Source: Lentisphaeria bacterium
GTDB taxonomy: Bacteria; Verrucomicrobiota; Lentisphaeria; Oligosphaerales; Oligosphaeraceae
Length of the DNA: 32,568 nt
Direction: 5' to 3'
NCBI GenBank assembly: GCA_016287975.1
Contig: JAEEXV010000204.1
Span: 1-32,568 of the forward strand
Shown: positions 1 through 7,607 of the stretch, piece by piece
Layout of the letters: every line of letters starts with the position of its first letter
How positions within the stretch are numbered: the stretch's first letter is position 1
Made by a program: the position numbers and the translations under genes
Notes under the pieces: generated by a model
Seen by the model: only the letters and a program-made list of their open reading frames with translations
Databases searched by the model: none
What the model was told of the DNA's origin: nothing

Positions 1-1
1 C

Positions 2-565
2 CTCGGCGCAACCCCGCTCGACCTGAGCCGCTGCCACGCCCGCCCCGAGATCGCGGCGCTCCAGGCGCGCAGCTACACGCGCATCCTCGTCTACGGGCTC
101 GGCAGCGGCCTGGACGCCTGGCGCGAGGCCCCCGCCGCCGAACGCAACTTCGTCGTCTCGCCCGCAGGCCTCGACGCCGCCGAATGGCTGCGCGAACGCC
201 ATGGCACCCCCTACGAGATCCTGCCGCCCGCGCTGCCGCCCGCCCTCGCCGACGCACTCCAGTCGCTCCGCGCGCGCCGCGTCCTCGCCATCCACCAGGC
301 CTTCGCGGCTGAGGCGGTGCGCGCGGCACTACCCGACGCCGAGGTCACCTGCGCCACCTGGTTCCGCCAGCCCGCCGCGACCGCCCGCCCAGGCGATTTC
401 ACGCTCACCGGGGAGGACGACTTCGCCGCGCGCGTCGCCGCAGGCGGCTACGACTGCATCGTCGGCGACCGCGCGCTGCGCCACGCCCTCCCCGAATACG
501 GCGGCGCGTGGCTCGACCACCCGCATTTCGCCATCGCGGGGCATCTGGAGGAGCCGCCCGCATGA
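2..565 (+). CDS. Nitrogenase component 1-like oxidoreductase, C-terminal part (truncated by window start)
   Basis: The frame is open from the first base to a TGA at 563-565, giving about 187 residues without a start. It reads LGATPLDLSR, then a Rossmann-like block ILVYGLGSGLDAW, then NFVVSPAGLDAAEWL followed by RHGTPYEI, then RRVLAIHQAFAAEAVRAAL and a closing DCIVGDRALRHALP. This order is what I know from the last third of the nitrogenase component 1-type oxidoreductase family (NifD/NifK/NifN/NflD relatives), in which substrate- or cofactor-binding subunits share a three-lobed fold. Cluster-ligating cysteines of that family lie further N-terminal and are outside the window. It overlaps hypF by ATGA, so the two are probably co-translated. 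True nitrogenase is unlikely from this context; a maturase or tetrapyrrole/redox role is possible. Family call fairly good, function unknown. Confidence 0.6.
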   Translation, partial: LGATPLDLSRCHARPEIAALQARSYTRILVYGLGSGLDAWREAPAAERNFVVSPAGLDAAEWLRERHGTPYEILPPALPPALADALQSLRARRVLAIHQAFAAEAVRAALPDAEVTCATWFRQPAATARPGDFTLTGEDDFAARVAAGGYDCIVGDRALRHALPEYGGAWLDHPHFAIAGHLEEPPA

Positions 566-2847
566 ACGAGGCGCTGCACATCCGCATCTACGGCGTCGTG
601 CAGGGCGTCGGCTTCCGCCCGTTCGTCAGCCGCCTCGCCGACCGCCTCGGCCTCACGGGCTCCGTCGCCAACCGCGGCTCCTACGTCGAAGTCCACGCGC
701 AGGGCACCCCCGACGCCCTCGAAGAGTTCCGCGCGGCGCTGGAGCGCGAGGCGCCGCCGCGCTCCGCCATCCTCAAGGTTGTCGCCCGCCCCGAACCGCC
801 CTTCGACGCCGACCGCTTCGCCATCATCGAAAGCGAACACGAGGCAGGCGACATCTTCGTCTCGCCTGACATCGCCACCTGCGACCTCTGCCGCGACGAA
901 CTCTACGACCCGCGCAACCGCCGCTACCTCCACCCCTTCATCAACTGCACCGCCTGCGGCCCCCGCGTCACCATCCTCGACGCCATGCCCTACGACCGCG
1001 TCCGCACCTCCATGGCCGACTTCCCGATGTGCCCCGAGTGCGAATACGAATACACCCACCCCGAAACCCGCCGCTACGACGCGCAGCCCGTCTGCTGCAA
1101 CGACTGCGGCCCCGAACTCTACCTCCTCGGCGACGAGGCCACGCGCGGCCGCGCCGCCCTCGACGCCGCACGACGCACGCTCATCGGCGGCGGCATCGTC
1201 GCCGTCAAGGGGCTGGGCGGCTTCCACCTCGCCTGCGACGCGCGCAATCCGCAGGCCGTCGAGCGCCTGCGCCGCCTCAAGCGCCGCCCCGCCAAGCCCT
1301 TCGCCGTCATGATGCGCGACCTCGACGCCGTCCGCCGCGAATGCGGAACCACCCCCGCCCAGGAGGCGCTCCTCACTGGCCACCAGAAGCCCATCCTGCT
1401 GCTGAAACGCCGCCAGGATTCCACCCTCGCCGACGCCGTCGCCCCAGGCAATCCCTCCCTCGGCGTCATGCTCCCCTACGCCCCCGTCCAGATGCTCCTC
1501 TTCCGCGCCGACGACGAGCTCGACGCCCGCATGACCGACGCGCTTGTCATGACCAGCGGCAACCTTTCGGGCGCACCCATCTGCCGCGACGACGACGGCG
1601 CCCACGCCGAAATCGCCTCCTTCTGCGACCTCATCCTCTCCCACAACCGCCTCATCCGCCTGCGCTGCGACGATTCGGTCATGGACTTCCTCGAAGGCCG
1701 CCCCTACATGATCCGCCGCTCGCGCGGCTACGCCCCGCTCCCGTTCCTCCTCTCCGACGACCTCCCTGGGCAGGTGCTCGGCATCGGCGCCGAACTCAAG
1801 AACACCTTCTGCCCCGCCAAGGACGGACTCCTCTACCCCTCCCCGTACATCGGCGACATGGCCGACCTGCGCAGCGTCAACGCCCTCCGCGAATCCATCG
1901 CCCGCCTCGACGCCCTCCTCGAAGTCCGCCCGGCGCTCGTCGCCTGCGACCTGCACCCGCGCTACAACACCACCGCCGTCGCCCGCGAACTCGGCCTGCC
2001 GATGCTGCCGCTGCAGCACCACTACGCGCACATCCTCTCGTGCATGGCCGAAAACGACTGGCAGGGCGGCGAACTCCTCGGCCTCGCCTGCGACGGCACT
2101 GGCTACGGAACCGACGGCTCCATCTGGGGCGGCGAACTCCTCAAATGCAACTGGCGCGGCTTCACGCGCCTCGCCGCCATCGCCCCCTTCGCGCAGCCTG
2201 GCGGCGACGCCTCCGCCCGCGAAGGCTGGCGCATTGCCGCCTCGATGCTCCATTCGCTCGCGCCCGCCGACGCCCCCGCCCTCGCCGCAGAACTCGGCCT
2301 CTGCACCCCCGCCGAGTTCGCCGTCATCGCCACCATGTGCGACCGCCGCGTCAACACCGTCGTCTCCACCAGCACGGGCCGCCTCTTCGACGCCGTCGCC
2401 GCCCTCCTCGGACTCCGCCGCGCCTCCACTTTCGAGGGCGAGGCCGCCATGGCACTCCAGTTCGCCGCCGAAAACGACGACACCGCCGACGCGCCGCCCC
2501 TCCCCGACTGCGACGGCGGCGCCATCCCCACCGACGCGCTCTTCCGCCTCATCCTCCAGGGCCGCCGCGACGGCCTCCCCTCCACGCGCCTCGCGCGCCT
2601 CTTCCATCTCGGCCTCGCCGACCTCCTCGCAGGTGCCTGCCGCCACTGGCGCGACCGCACCCGCCTCGACACCGTCGCCCTCTCTGGCGGCGTCTTCCAG
2701 AACACCCTCCTCACCCGCCTTCTCGCCGATCGGCTCCGCCGCGACGGGTTCCGCGTGCTTCTCCACTCCCTCGTCCCCCCCAACGACGGCGGCATCTGCC
2801 TCGGCCAGGCCGCCGCCGCCCTGCACCACCTGAATCCTGGCGCGTGA
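562..2847 (+). CDS. hypF: Carbamoyltransferase HypF, [NiFe] hydrogenase maturation
   Basis: HypF makes the thiocarbamate on the HypE C-terminal cysteine from carbamoyl phosphate, the precursor of the cyanide ligands of the [NiFe] active site. The 761-residue product is full length for the family. Residues 1-90 are an acylphosphatase domain with GVVQGVGFRPFV. Next come two paired zinc-finger motifs (Cys107/110 with Cys129/132, and Cys157/160 with Cys178-179/182). A YrdC-like carbamoyl-adenylate domain follows (about 200-390, beginning IGGGIVAVKGLGGFHLACDA). The Kae1-like transferase domain (about 400-755) carries the HHYAHILSCMAE metal motif and ends with LSGGVFQN and NDGGICLGQ. The ATG at 562 is chosen because it begins exactly at the acylphosphatase domain and overlaps the upstream stop as ATGA; an earlier ATG at 508 would add 18 unrelated residues. 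The gene contains only one CCGG in 2.3 kb despite about 70% GC. Confidence 0.97.
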   Translation: MNEALHIRIYGVVQGVGFRPFVSRLADRLGLTGSVANRGSYVEVHAQGTPDALEEFRAALEREAPPRSAILKVVARPEPPFDADRFAIIESEHEAGDIFVSPDIATCDLCRDELYDPRNRRYLHPFINCTACGPRVTILDAMPYDRVRTSMADFPMCPECEYEYTHPETRRYDAQPVCCNDCGPELYLLGDEATRGRAALDAARRTLIGGGIVAVKGLGGFHLACDARNPQAVERLRRLKRRPAKPFAVMMRDLDAVRRECGTTPAQEALLTGHQKPILLLKRRQDSTLADAVAPGNPSLGVMLPYAPVQMLLFRADDELDARMTDALVMTSGNLSGAPICRDDDGAHAEIASFCDLILSHNRLIRLRCDDSVMDFLEGRPYMIRRSRGYAPLPFLLSDDLPGQVLGIGAELKNTFCPAKDGLLYPSPYIGDMADLRSVNALRESIARLDALLEVRPALVACDLHPRYNTTAVARELGLPMLPLQHHYAHILSCMAENDWQGGELLGLACDGTGYGTDGSIWGGELLKCNWRGFTRLAAIAPFAQPGGDASAREGWRIAASMLHSLAPADAPALAAELGLCTPAEFAVIATMCDRRVNTVVSTSTGRLFDAVAALLGLRRASTFEGEAAMALQFAAENDDTADAPPLPDCDGGAIPTDALFRLILQGRRDGLPSTRLARLFHLGLADLLAGACRHWRDRTRLDTVALSGGVFQNTLLTRLLADRLRRDGFRVLLHSLVPPNDGGICLGQAAAALHHLNPGA

Positions 2848-2867
2848 CAGCGGCCAATGGTTTAGGA

Positions 2868-3007
2868 AACCACTGCTCCGGCGGGCAAGCCCGCCGGCAC
2901 ACGCCCAGTTGTCCCAGTATCCCCTACTACCATCATGAACCACTGCTCCGGCGGGCAATGCCCGCCGGCACACGCCCAGTTGTCCCAGAAACCCTACTAC
3001 CATCATG
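2868..3007 (+). repeat. Tandem 70-bp repeat (two copies) between hypF and hypC
   Basis: Two near-identical 70-bp units lie end to end, 2868-2937 and 2938-3007. Each holds a GC palindrome (GGCGGGCAAGCCCGCC in copy 1, GGCGGGCAATGCCCGCC in copy 2), then CACACGCCCAGTTGTCCCAG and CCCTACTACCATCATG. The hypC start ATG (3005) is the last ATG of copy 2; the equivalent ATG in copy 1 is at 2935 and is in another frame. A diverged single copy of the palindrome plus CACACGCC occurs at about 14359-14396. Confidence 0.9.
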
Positions 3008-3232
3008 TGTGTCGGATTATCAGCCAAAGTCGTTTCCCTGCGCAATGGCGCCGCGTTGATTGACGCGAACGGCGCCCGCCGCGAAGTCTCCGCTGAGTTG
3101 CTCGACGACCTCGAGCCTGGCGACTATGTCATGGTCCACGCGGGCGTCGCCATCGCCAAGATCACCGACGACGACCAGCACGAATCGCAGCAGGTCATGG
3201 AGGATGCCCATGGATCCCAAGGCGATCATTGA
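3005..3232 (+). CDS. hypC: HypC/HybG-type hydrogenase maturation chaperone
   Basis: The 75-residue product begins MCVGLSAKVV. The second-position cysteine is the essential HypC residue that contacts HypD and the iron of the growing Fe(CN)2CO group, and also the hydrogenase large-subunit precursor. Small beta-barrel family features follow: the ANGARREVSAELLDDLEPGDYVMVHAGVAIAKI block, then a charged helical tail. Length is typical. No Shine-Dalgarno sequence is visible before the ATG, because the upstream sequence is the second copy of a 70-bp repeat. The stop overlaps the hypD start region by 23 bp in a different frame, so hypC and hypD are probably coupled. Which hydrogenase it serves is not visible in the window. 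Confidence 0.95.
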   Translation: MCVGLSAKVVSLRNGAALIDANGARREVSAELLDDLEPGDYVMVHAGVAIAKITDDDQHESQQVMEDAHGSQGDH

Positions 3233-4238
3233 ATCCTACGCGGGGCGGCCCCTCCGCATCATGGAGGTCTGCGGCACCCACACCCACGAGATCTTCCGCA
3301 TCGGACTGCGCAAGTTGCTGCCGCCTCAGGTCACCCTCATCTCGGGCCCTGGCTGCCCCGTCTGCGTCACCCCCTGCGGCTACATCGACGAGGCGATCCT
3401 CCTCGCCCGCGAGCACCACTGCACCATCTGCACCTTCGGCGACCTCATCCGCGTCCCAGGCACCGAATCCAGCCTCGCAGGCGCACGCGCCGACGGCGCC
3501 GCCATCCGCCCCGTCTACTCCCCGCTGGACGCCGTCGAATACGCCGCCGCCCACCCCGCGCAGCAAGTCGTCTTCCTTGCGGTCGGCTTCGAGACCACCG
3601 TCCCCTCCGCCTGCCTCGCCGTCCGCAAGGCCGCGCAGGCGGGCCTCGCGAACTTTTCGATCCTGGGCGCCAACAAGACCATGCCCAACGCCTACCAGGC
3701 CCTCAAGGATTCGGCGGACGCCTTCCTCTATCCTGGGCATGTCCACGCCATCATCGGCACCGCCCTCTGCGAGGAACTCTGCCGACAGGGCGTCTCGGGC
3801 GTCGTCGCGGGCTTCACCCCCGCCGAACTGCTTGCCGCCGTCGCGGTCACCCTGGAACTCGCCCAAAGCGGCGCGCCCTTCTTCCGCAACTGCTACCCGC
3901 GCGTCGTCAAGCCCGAGGGCAACCCCGCCGCGCTGCGCATCCTCGCCGAAGTCATGGAGCCCTGCGACGCCGAATGGCGCGGCCTCGGCGTCATCCCCGG
4001 CTCCGGCCTCCGCCTCAAGGAGCAGTACCGCGACTTCGACGCACGCGCCAAGTTCGCGCTGCCGCCAGTCATCGGGCACCCCAACCCCGCCTGCCGCTGC
4101 GGCACCGTCCTCCAGGGCAAATGCCGCCCCTCCGACTGCCCCCTCTTCGGCAAGGTCTGCACCCCGCTTCATCCCGTCGGCGCATGCATGGTCTCCAATG
4201 AAGGCGCCTGCTCCGCATACTACCAGTACGGGCAGTAA
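3210..4238 (+). CDS. hypD: HypD, Fe-CN/CO scaffold protein for [NiFe] hydrogenase
   Basis: HypD is the 4Fe-4S scaffold on which, with HypC, the Fe(CN)2CO moiety is assembled from cyanide delivered by HypE. The 342-residue product has the family signatures: MEVCGTHTHEIFR (Cys21), ISGPGCPVCVTP (Cys49 and Cys52), GFETTVPS in the middle, and the cysteine-rich C-terminus CRCGTVLQGKCRPSDCPLFG followed by a further Cys pair that binds the cluster. The ATG at 3210 is chosen over the in-frame ATG at 3204 because GGAGG at 3199-3203 is 6 nt from 3210 but abuts 3204. It overlaps hypC by 23 bp. The 3' flank is filled by tandem repeats rather than by an immediate hypE start. Confidence 0.96.
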   Translation: MDPKAIIESYAGRPLRIMEVCGTHTHEIFRIGLRKLLPPQVTLISGPGCPVCVTPCGYIDEAILLAREHHCTICTFGDLIRVPGTESSLAGARADGAAIRPVYSPLDAVEYAAAHPAQQVVFLAVGFETTVPSACLAVRKAAQAGLANFSILGANKTMPNAYQALKDSADAFLYPGHVHAIIGTALCEELCRQGVSGVVAGFTPAELLAAVAVTLELAQSGAPFFRNCYPRVVKPEGNPAALRILAEVMEPCDAEWRGLGVIPGSGLRLKEQYRDFDARAKFALPPVIGHPNPACRCGTVLQGKCRPSDCPLFGKVCTPLHPVGACMVSNEGACSAYYQYGQ

Positions 4239-4241
4239 AGC

Positions 4242-4370
4242 CCCGTGCATGCGCGCCGCCCATTTTCCCCGCCCGTGCATGCGCGCCGCCCATTTTCCCC
4301 GCCGCGCATGCGCGCCGCTCATTTTCCCCGCCCGCGCATGCGCGCCGCCCATTTTCCCCGCCCGTGCGGC
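4242..4370. repeat. 30-bp tandem repeat, four copies plus a partial
   Basis: Units at 4242-4271, 4272-4301, 4302-4330 (29 bp) and 4331-4360 share the core GCATGCGCGCCGC followed by CATTTTCCCCG. Copies 1 and 2 are identical, copies 3 and 4 differ by one to three bases, and a partial fifth begins at 4361. Each unit holds a GCATGC palindrome. There are no spacers, so this is not CRISPR. With the next repeat it fills the 301-bp hypD-hypE gap. Confidence 0.92.
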
Positions 4371-4421
4371 ATCTCCGCTGTTTTCGCGCCGCCAGCCCCA
4401 TGCACCAGCCTCCGTGGTGCT

Positions 4422-4510
4422 GTGCCGCCGCATTCTTGCGGCGGAAGCCAAGCCCCATTTCCCCGCCGTGCCGTGCCGCCGCATTCTTGCGGCGGAAGCC
4501 AAGCCCCATT
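4422..4510. repeat. Duplicated hairpin repeat before hypE
   Basis: Two copies of about 38 bp (4422-4459 and 4473-4510, period 51) each contain the perfect hairpin CCGCCGCA-TTCT-TGCGGCGG followed by AAGCCAAGCCCCATT. The second copy ends 29 bp before the hypE start. These may act as RNA stabilising or processing hairpins within the hyp transcript. That role is inference; the repeats themselves are plain in the sequence. Confidence 0.9.
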
Positions 4511-4539
4511 CCCTGAAACACCCCCCATCCTTTTCACCC

Positions 4540-5535
4540 ATGATCACCCTCGCCCATGGCGCGGGCGGCGCCCAGACCGCCCAACTCATCGAGACCGTCT
4601 TCAAGGCGCACTTCGCCAACCCGGAGTTCACCCCTGACGACGCGGCCGTCCTGCCCGCGCCCGACGGCAAGCTCGCCTTCACGACGGACGGCTTCATCGT
4701 CTCCCCGTGGAAGTTCCCTGGCGGCAACATCGGCAAACTCTCCATCTGCGGCACCGTCAACGACCTGGCCTGCATGGGCGCCGTCCCCAAATACCTCTCG
4801 TGCGCGTTTGTCATCGAGGAGGGCTTCGCCATCGCCGACCTCCAGGAGATCGTCGCCGCCATGGCGAAGACCGCCGCCGAGGCGGGCGTCCGCATCGTCG
4901 CGGGCGACACCAAGGTCGCAGGCAAGGGCCAGGTCGACCACATCTTCATCACCACCACGGGCATCGGCGTCCTCCGCCCAGGCGTCCATACCTCGGGCGC
5001 CCTCGCCCGCCCTGGCGACGCCATCATCACCACTGGCGACATCGGCCGACACGGATGCACCATCCTGCTCGCCAGAAACGACTTCGGAATCGACGCCGAG
5101 GTCGCAAGCGACTGCGCCCCCCTCGCCGCCACCGTCCACGCCATGCTCGACGCCGCCCCCGCCATCCACGTCATCCGCGACGCCACCCGAGGCGGTGTCG
5201 GCACCGTCCTCCACGAGATCGCCCGCGAGAGCCACGTCGGCATCCGCCTGGACGCCCCCGCCATCCCCGTCGCCCCCGCCGTGCGCGGCGTCTGCGCCAT
5301 GCTCGGCCTCGACCCCCTCTATCTCGCCAACGAGGGTACGATGGTCGTCGTCGCGCCCAAGGACGACGCCCACGCCATCCTCGGCGCCCTGCGCCAGATG
5401 CCCTACTCCCGCGACGCCGCCGTCATCGGCGAGGTCGTCGCGGACGCCGCCGAGCAGGTCGTACTCACCACCGAGATCGGCGCGCAGACCCTCCTGCCGC
5501 AGCCCACTGGCGAACTCCTCCCGAGGATCTGCTGA
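4540..5535 (+). CDS. hypE: HypE, carbamoyl dehydratase of [NiFe] hydrogenase maturation
   Basis: HypE dehydrates the thiocarbamate placed by HypF on its C-terminal cysteine to a thiocyanate, consuming ATP, and hands the cyanide to HypC-HypD. The 331-residue product has the PurM/AIRS-like fold signatures: LAHGAGG at the start, DDAAVLP, TTDGFIVSPWKFPGGNIGKL, GTVNDLACMGA, AGDTKV and DATRGGVGTVL. It ends LLPRIC, the diagnostic PRIC tail with the catalytic cysteine as last residue. The ATG at 4540 starts directly at MITLAHGAGG. No strong Shine-Dalgarno sequence is visible. It is the last hyp gene of the run (F, C, D, E); hypA, hypB and the hydrogenase structural genes are not in the window. Confidence 0.97.
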   Translation: MITLAHGAGGAQTAQLIETVFKAHFANPEFTPDDAAVLPAPDGKLAFTTDGFIVSPWKFPGGNIGKLSICGTVNDLACMGAVPKYLSCAFVIEEGFAIADLQEIVAAMAKTAAEAGVRIVAGDTKVAGKGQVDHIFITTTGIGVLRPGVHTSGALARPGDAIITTGDIGRHGCTILLARNDFGIDAEVASDCAPLAATVHAMLDAAPAIHVIRDATRGGVGTVLHEIARESHVGIRLDAPAIPVAPAVRGVCAMLGLDPLYLANEGTMVVVAPKDDAHAILGALRQMPYSRDAAVIGEVVADAAEQVVLTTEIGAQTLLPQPTGELLPRIC

Positions 5536-5717
5536 GGCGGTCCGCTCTGTTCCCCATGGCGGTAGGCGATTGCCTAATCAACGCCCCGAAAATCGTAGCC
5601 ACGGCGTCCCGCCGTGGCTACGTCCGCTTCGTCAAGCGCGACCGACCCACACGCTTCTGGCGCGTCTGCATTATGAGGGGCTGTTGCCGACCATCTTGGG
5701 GAACATAGCGAGGCGAT
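5536..5717. mobile_element. MITE-like palindromic element between hypE and a convergent gene
   Basis: The left end holds CGCTCTGTTCCCCATGGCGG, followed by GTAGGCGATTGCC, CCCCGAAAATCG and the perfect hairpin GCCACGGCG-TCC-CGCCGTGGC (5598-5618). The right end, read on the other strand, is CGCTATGTTCCCCAAGATGG, then TCGGCAA, so the ends form an imperfect inverted repeat. It fills the space exactly between the hypE stop and the stop of the convergent gene, with no leftover bases. Relatives of the same sequence lie at 21125-21205 and 25597-25863. It has no coding capacity; any movement would need a transposase in trans. Confidence 0.7.
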
Positions 5718-7562
5718 CTACTCCCCGACATACAGCATCACCGCGCGGTCCTGGTCGAGCCGCACGCGGAACTCGGGCTGCCCTGGCGCCAGCGCCGCGA
5801 TGCACTTCCCGTCCCGAAGATCAATGACGCGGGCGGCTTTTGCCACGGGGCAGCGCACGACCACCTCCAGCGGGCGCCGCGAATACTCCGCGACCAGCAC
5901 CAGCGATCCATCGGGCGCCTGGAGCCTGCGCGCGAGTGCATTGCCTGCGGGCACCGTCGCGCCGTCCGCGACGGGCCTTGCCCGCAGGATCAACTCCTCG
6001 TAGGGCGCCAGCATCGCCACGACCTCGGCGACCGCGCGTGCGTCGGCGGCGTCGAAAGGGCACTCGCCCCAGAATCCGAAGCCGCGTCCGCCCGCCGCGA
6101 TGACCTCCAGCATATTGTATTTGAGCATTTCGGCGTTGAGGTCGGAACCGAAGGCGTAGACGAAGGGGTAGCCCGCGCACAGGATGGGCGCCACTGGCAC
6201 GGCGTCCCGCGTGATCCTGCGAAGGACCGCCGTATCCGTGGCGGGCAGCAGCATGTCATAGTCCTTGTAGTTCGCGTAGACATCCATGTAGATCATCGGC
6301 GCGAGGATGTCAAAGACCTTCGCGAGCCGGGCGGGATCCTCAAGGGTCTCCAGGTAAGAATGGCTGTCTCGGTAGTCGGCGTAGGCGGCGAAACCGGGGA
6401 ACGAGCGGTGGTAGGAGCAGTAAATCATGAAGACGAACGGCCCGGGCACGCCCTTTTTCTTCATGTATGCCTCCATCGCCTTTCTGTAGTCCCCGAAGAA
6501 GTCCGCGTAGCGCTGGCACTTGTACGCCGCCCACGCGCGGTGCAGTGCAGGATGGCGCTCTGGCGCGCGCTCGAACTCCCGCGGATCCATGAATGCGGGC
6601 GCGCCTGGCTCCGCCGCCAGCCACTCCCGAAACCCCGCGACGCAGCGCTCGCAGAAGCAGATGCGGCTGCCCTTTCCGTACATCTCTGGATCCGAGCAGT
6701 GGAAGGTGACGCCCTGGTCGATCAGATGGCGCCCCTGCGCCAGCAGTTCCTGGTAGGTCCGCCCGCGATAGGAGAGGCACAGCATCTCCTGCGTGCGGCT
6801 CCCGTCCAGCAGCGTCGCCTGCCCGTCTGGCTCCCGACGCCCCTCATGCCACCACCATTCGCGGATCCAGCCGATCGGGCGCACCCCCGCCGCCTGGCAG
6901 TGCCGAAGCGTCTCCCGCAGCAGCCCCTCGCCCCACGCGCGCTCGTCCCCATGCAGATATGTCCACAGGTCGACGTGGTTGAAGCCGCTTTGGCGCAGCC
7001 CCGCCAGGTCAGGCCAGGCCGTGAAGAAGTCATTCGGCATCGACAGATAGACTGGAATCTTCCGAAAGGGCCGCGTCTCTGGAATCTCCACCACTTGGAT
7101 GCGCAGCGGCTGCGCCTCCTGGCGGCCGCCCTTCCACTCCCCCCAGTAGCATCCCGTCAGTTCGGCGCCCGCAGGCAACGGCTTCACCAGCCTCCAGAAG
7201 AAGGTCCACTTCGACGCCTTTGCGCCCGCCTGCACCGCATAGCACGCGAGTTCGCGTCCGCCGAACGATGCCGTCCCCTGGCGCTCCACCGCCATGTCCC
7301 GGAAGCCCCCCTCCAGTTCCACCTCGGGCGGCACCGCGATGAACAACTGCGGACGGTGCGACGGATTCACCGGCATGAAGTGGATCATCGAAGTGCGCCC
7401 GTGCGCGACATACGCGATCTGCTCGATGTTGCTCGTGAACGCGAAGCCCGACTGCCGCCGAGGCAGCCACGGGCGCTTCGTCGTCAGCGGCGCCATCGTC
7501 GTCAACGGCTGCGCCAGGAGCGCCGCCGACAGCATCGCCACGCATGCCAAAAGAAGTCTCAT
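5718..7562 (-). CDS. Secreted TIM-barrel-like protein, possible glycoside hydrolase
   Basis: The 614-residue product starts with a signal peptide (MRLLLACVAMLSAALLAQ). The start at 7562 is preceded by GGGAGG eight bases upstream; a longer frame to 7604 lacks this. The N-terminal 150 residues look like a beta-rich domain. From about residue 165 a barrel-like region follows, with PVYLSMPNDFF, GFNHVDLWTYLHGDE, AGVRPIGWIREWWWHEGRRE and FHCSDPEMYGKGS, a cysteine cluster ICFCERC, and later ILAPMIYMDVYANYKDYDMLLPAT. This order of strands and acidic residues resembles glycoside hydrolase barrels of PVC-group bacteria, but I cannot name a family. Glu in SDPEMYG is a candidate catalytic residue. It is the last gene of an operon read from 10452 down, 45 bp after its upstream neighbour, so it probably acts outside the cytoplasm on a polysaccharide. 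Confidence 0.6.
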   Translation of the reverse strand: MRLLLACVAMLSAALLAQPLTTMAPLTTKRPWLPRRQSGFAFTSNIEQIAYVAHGRTSMIHFMPVNPSHRPQLFIAVPPEVELEGGFRDMAVERQGTASFGGRELACYAVQAGAKASKWTFFWRLVKPLPAGAELTGCYWGEWKGGRQEAQPLRIQVVEIPETRPFRKIPVYLSMPNDFFTAWPDLAGLRQSGFNHVDLWTYLHGDERAWGEGLLRETLRHCQAAGVRPIGWIREWWWHEGRREPDGQATLLDGSRTQEMLCLSYRGRTYQELLAQGRHLIDQGVTFHCSDPEMYGKGSRICFCERCVAGFREWLAAEPGAPAFMDPREFERAPERHPALHRAWAAYKCQRYADFFGDYRKAMEAYMKKKGVPGPFVFMIYCSYHRSFPGFAAYADYRDSHSYLETLEDPARLAKVFDILAPMIYMDVYANYKDYDMLLPATDTAVLRRITRDAVPVAPILCAGYPFVYAFGSDLNAEMLKYNMLEVIAAGGRGFGFWGECPFDAADARAVAEVVAMLAPYEELILRARPVADGATVPAGNALARRLQAPDGSLVLVAEYSRRPLEVVVRCPVAKAARVIDLRDGKCIAALAPGQPEFRVRLDQDRAVMLYVGE

Positions 7563-7607
7563 TGTTCGTTCCTCCCTGGAAAACACTGCGACTGCCCCAC
7601 TCACGCC

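Noticed and set aside
448..3045. Long minus-strand open frame opposite hypF
   Set aside because: It is the mirror of a GC-rich real gene with strong third-position bias. The hypF frame has all family motifs, while the opposite frame is Gly/Ala/Glu-rich and featureless.
4242..4370. CRISPR-like array of 30-bp repeats
   Set aside because: The repeats abut without spacers and no cas gene is near; this is a tandem repeat.
4239..4540. Open frame running from the hypD region through the gap into hypE, suggesting a hypD-hypE fusion
   Set aside because: The frame is not that of hypD, and the gap is made of repeats. HypE has a normal start and full length without it.
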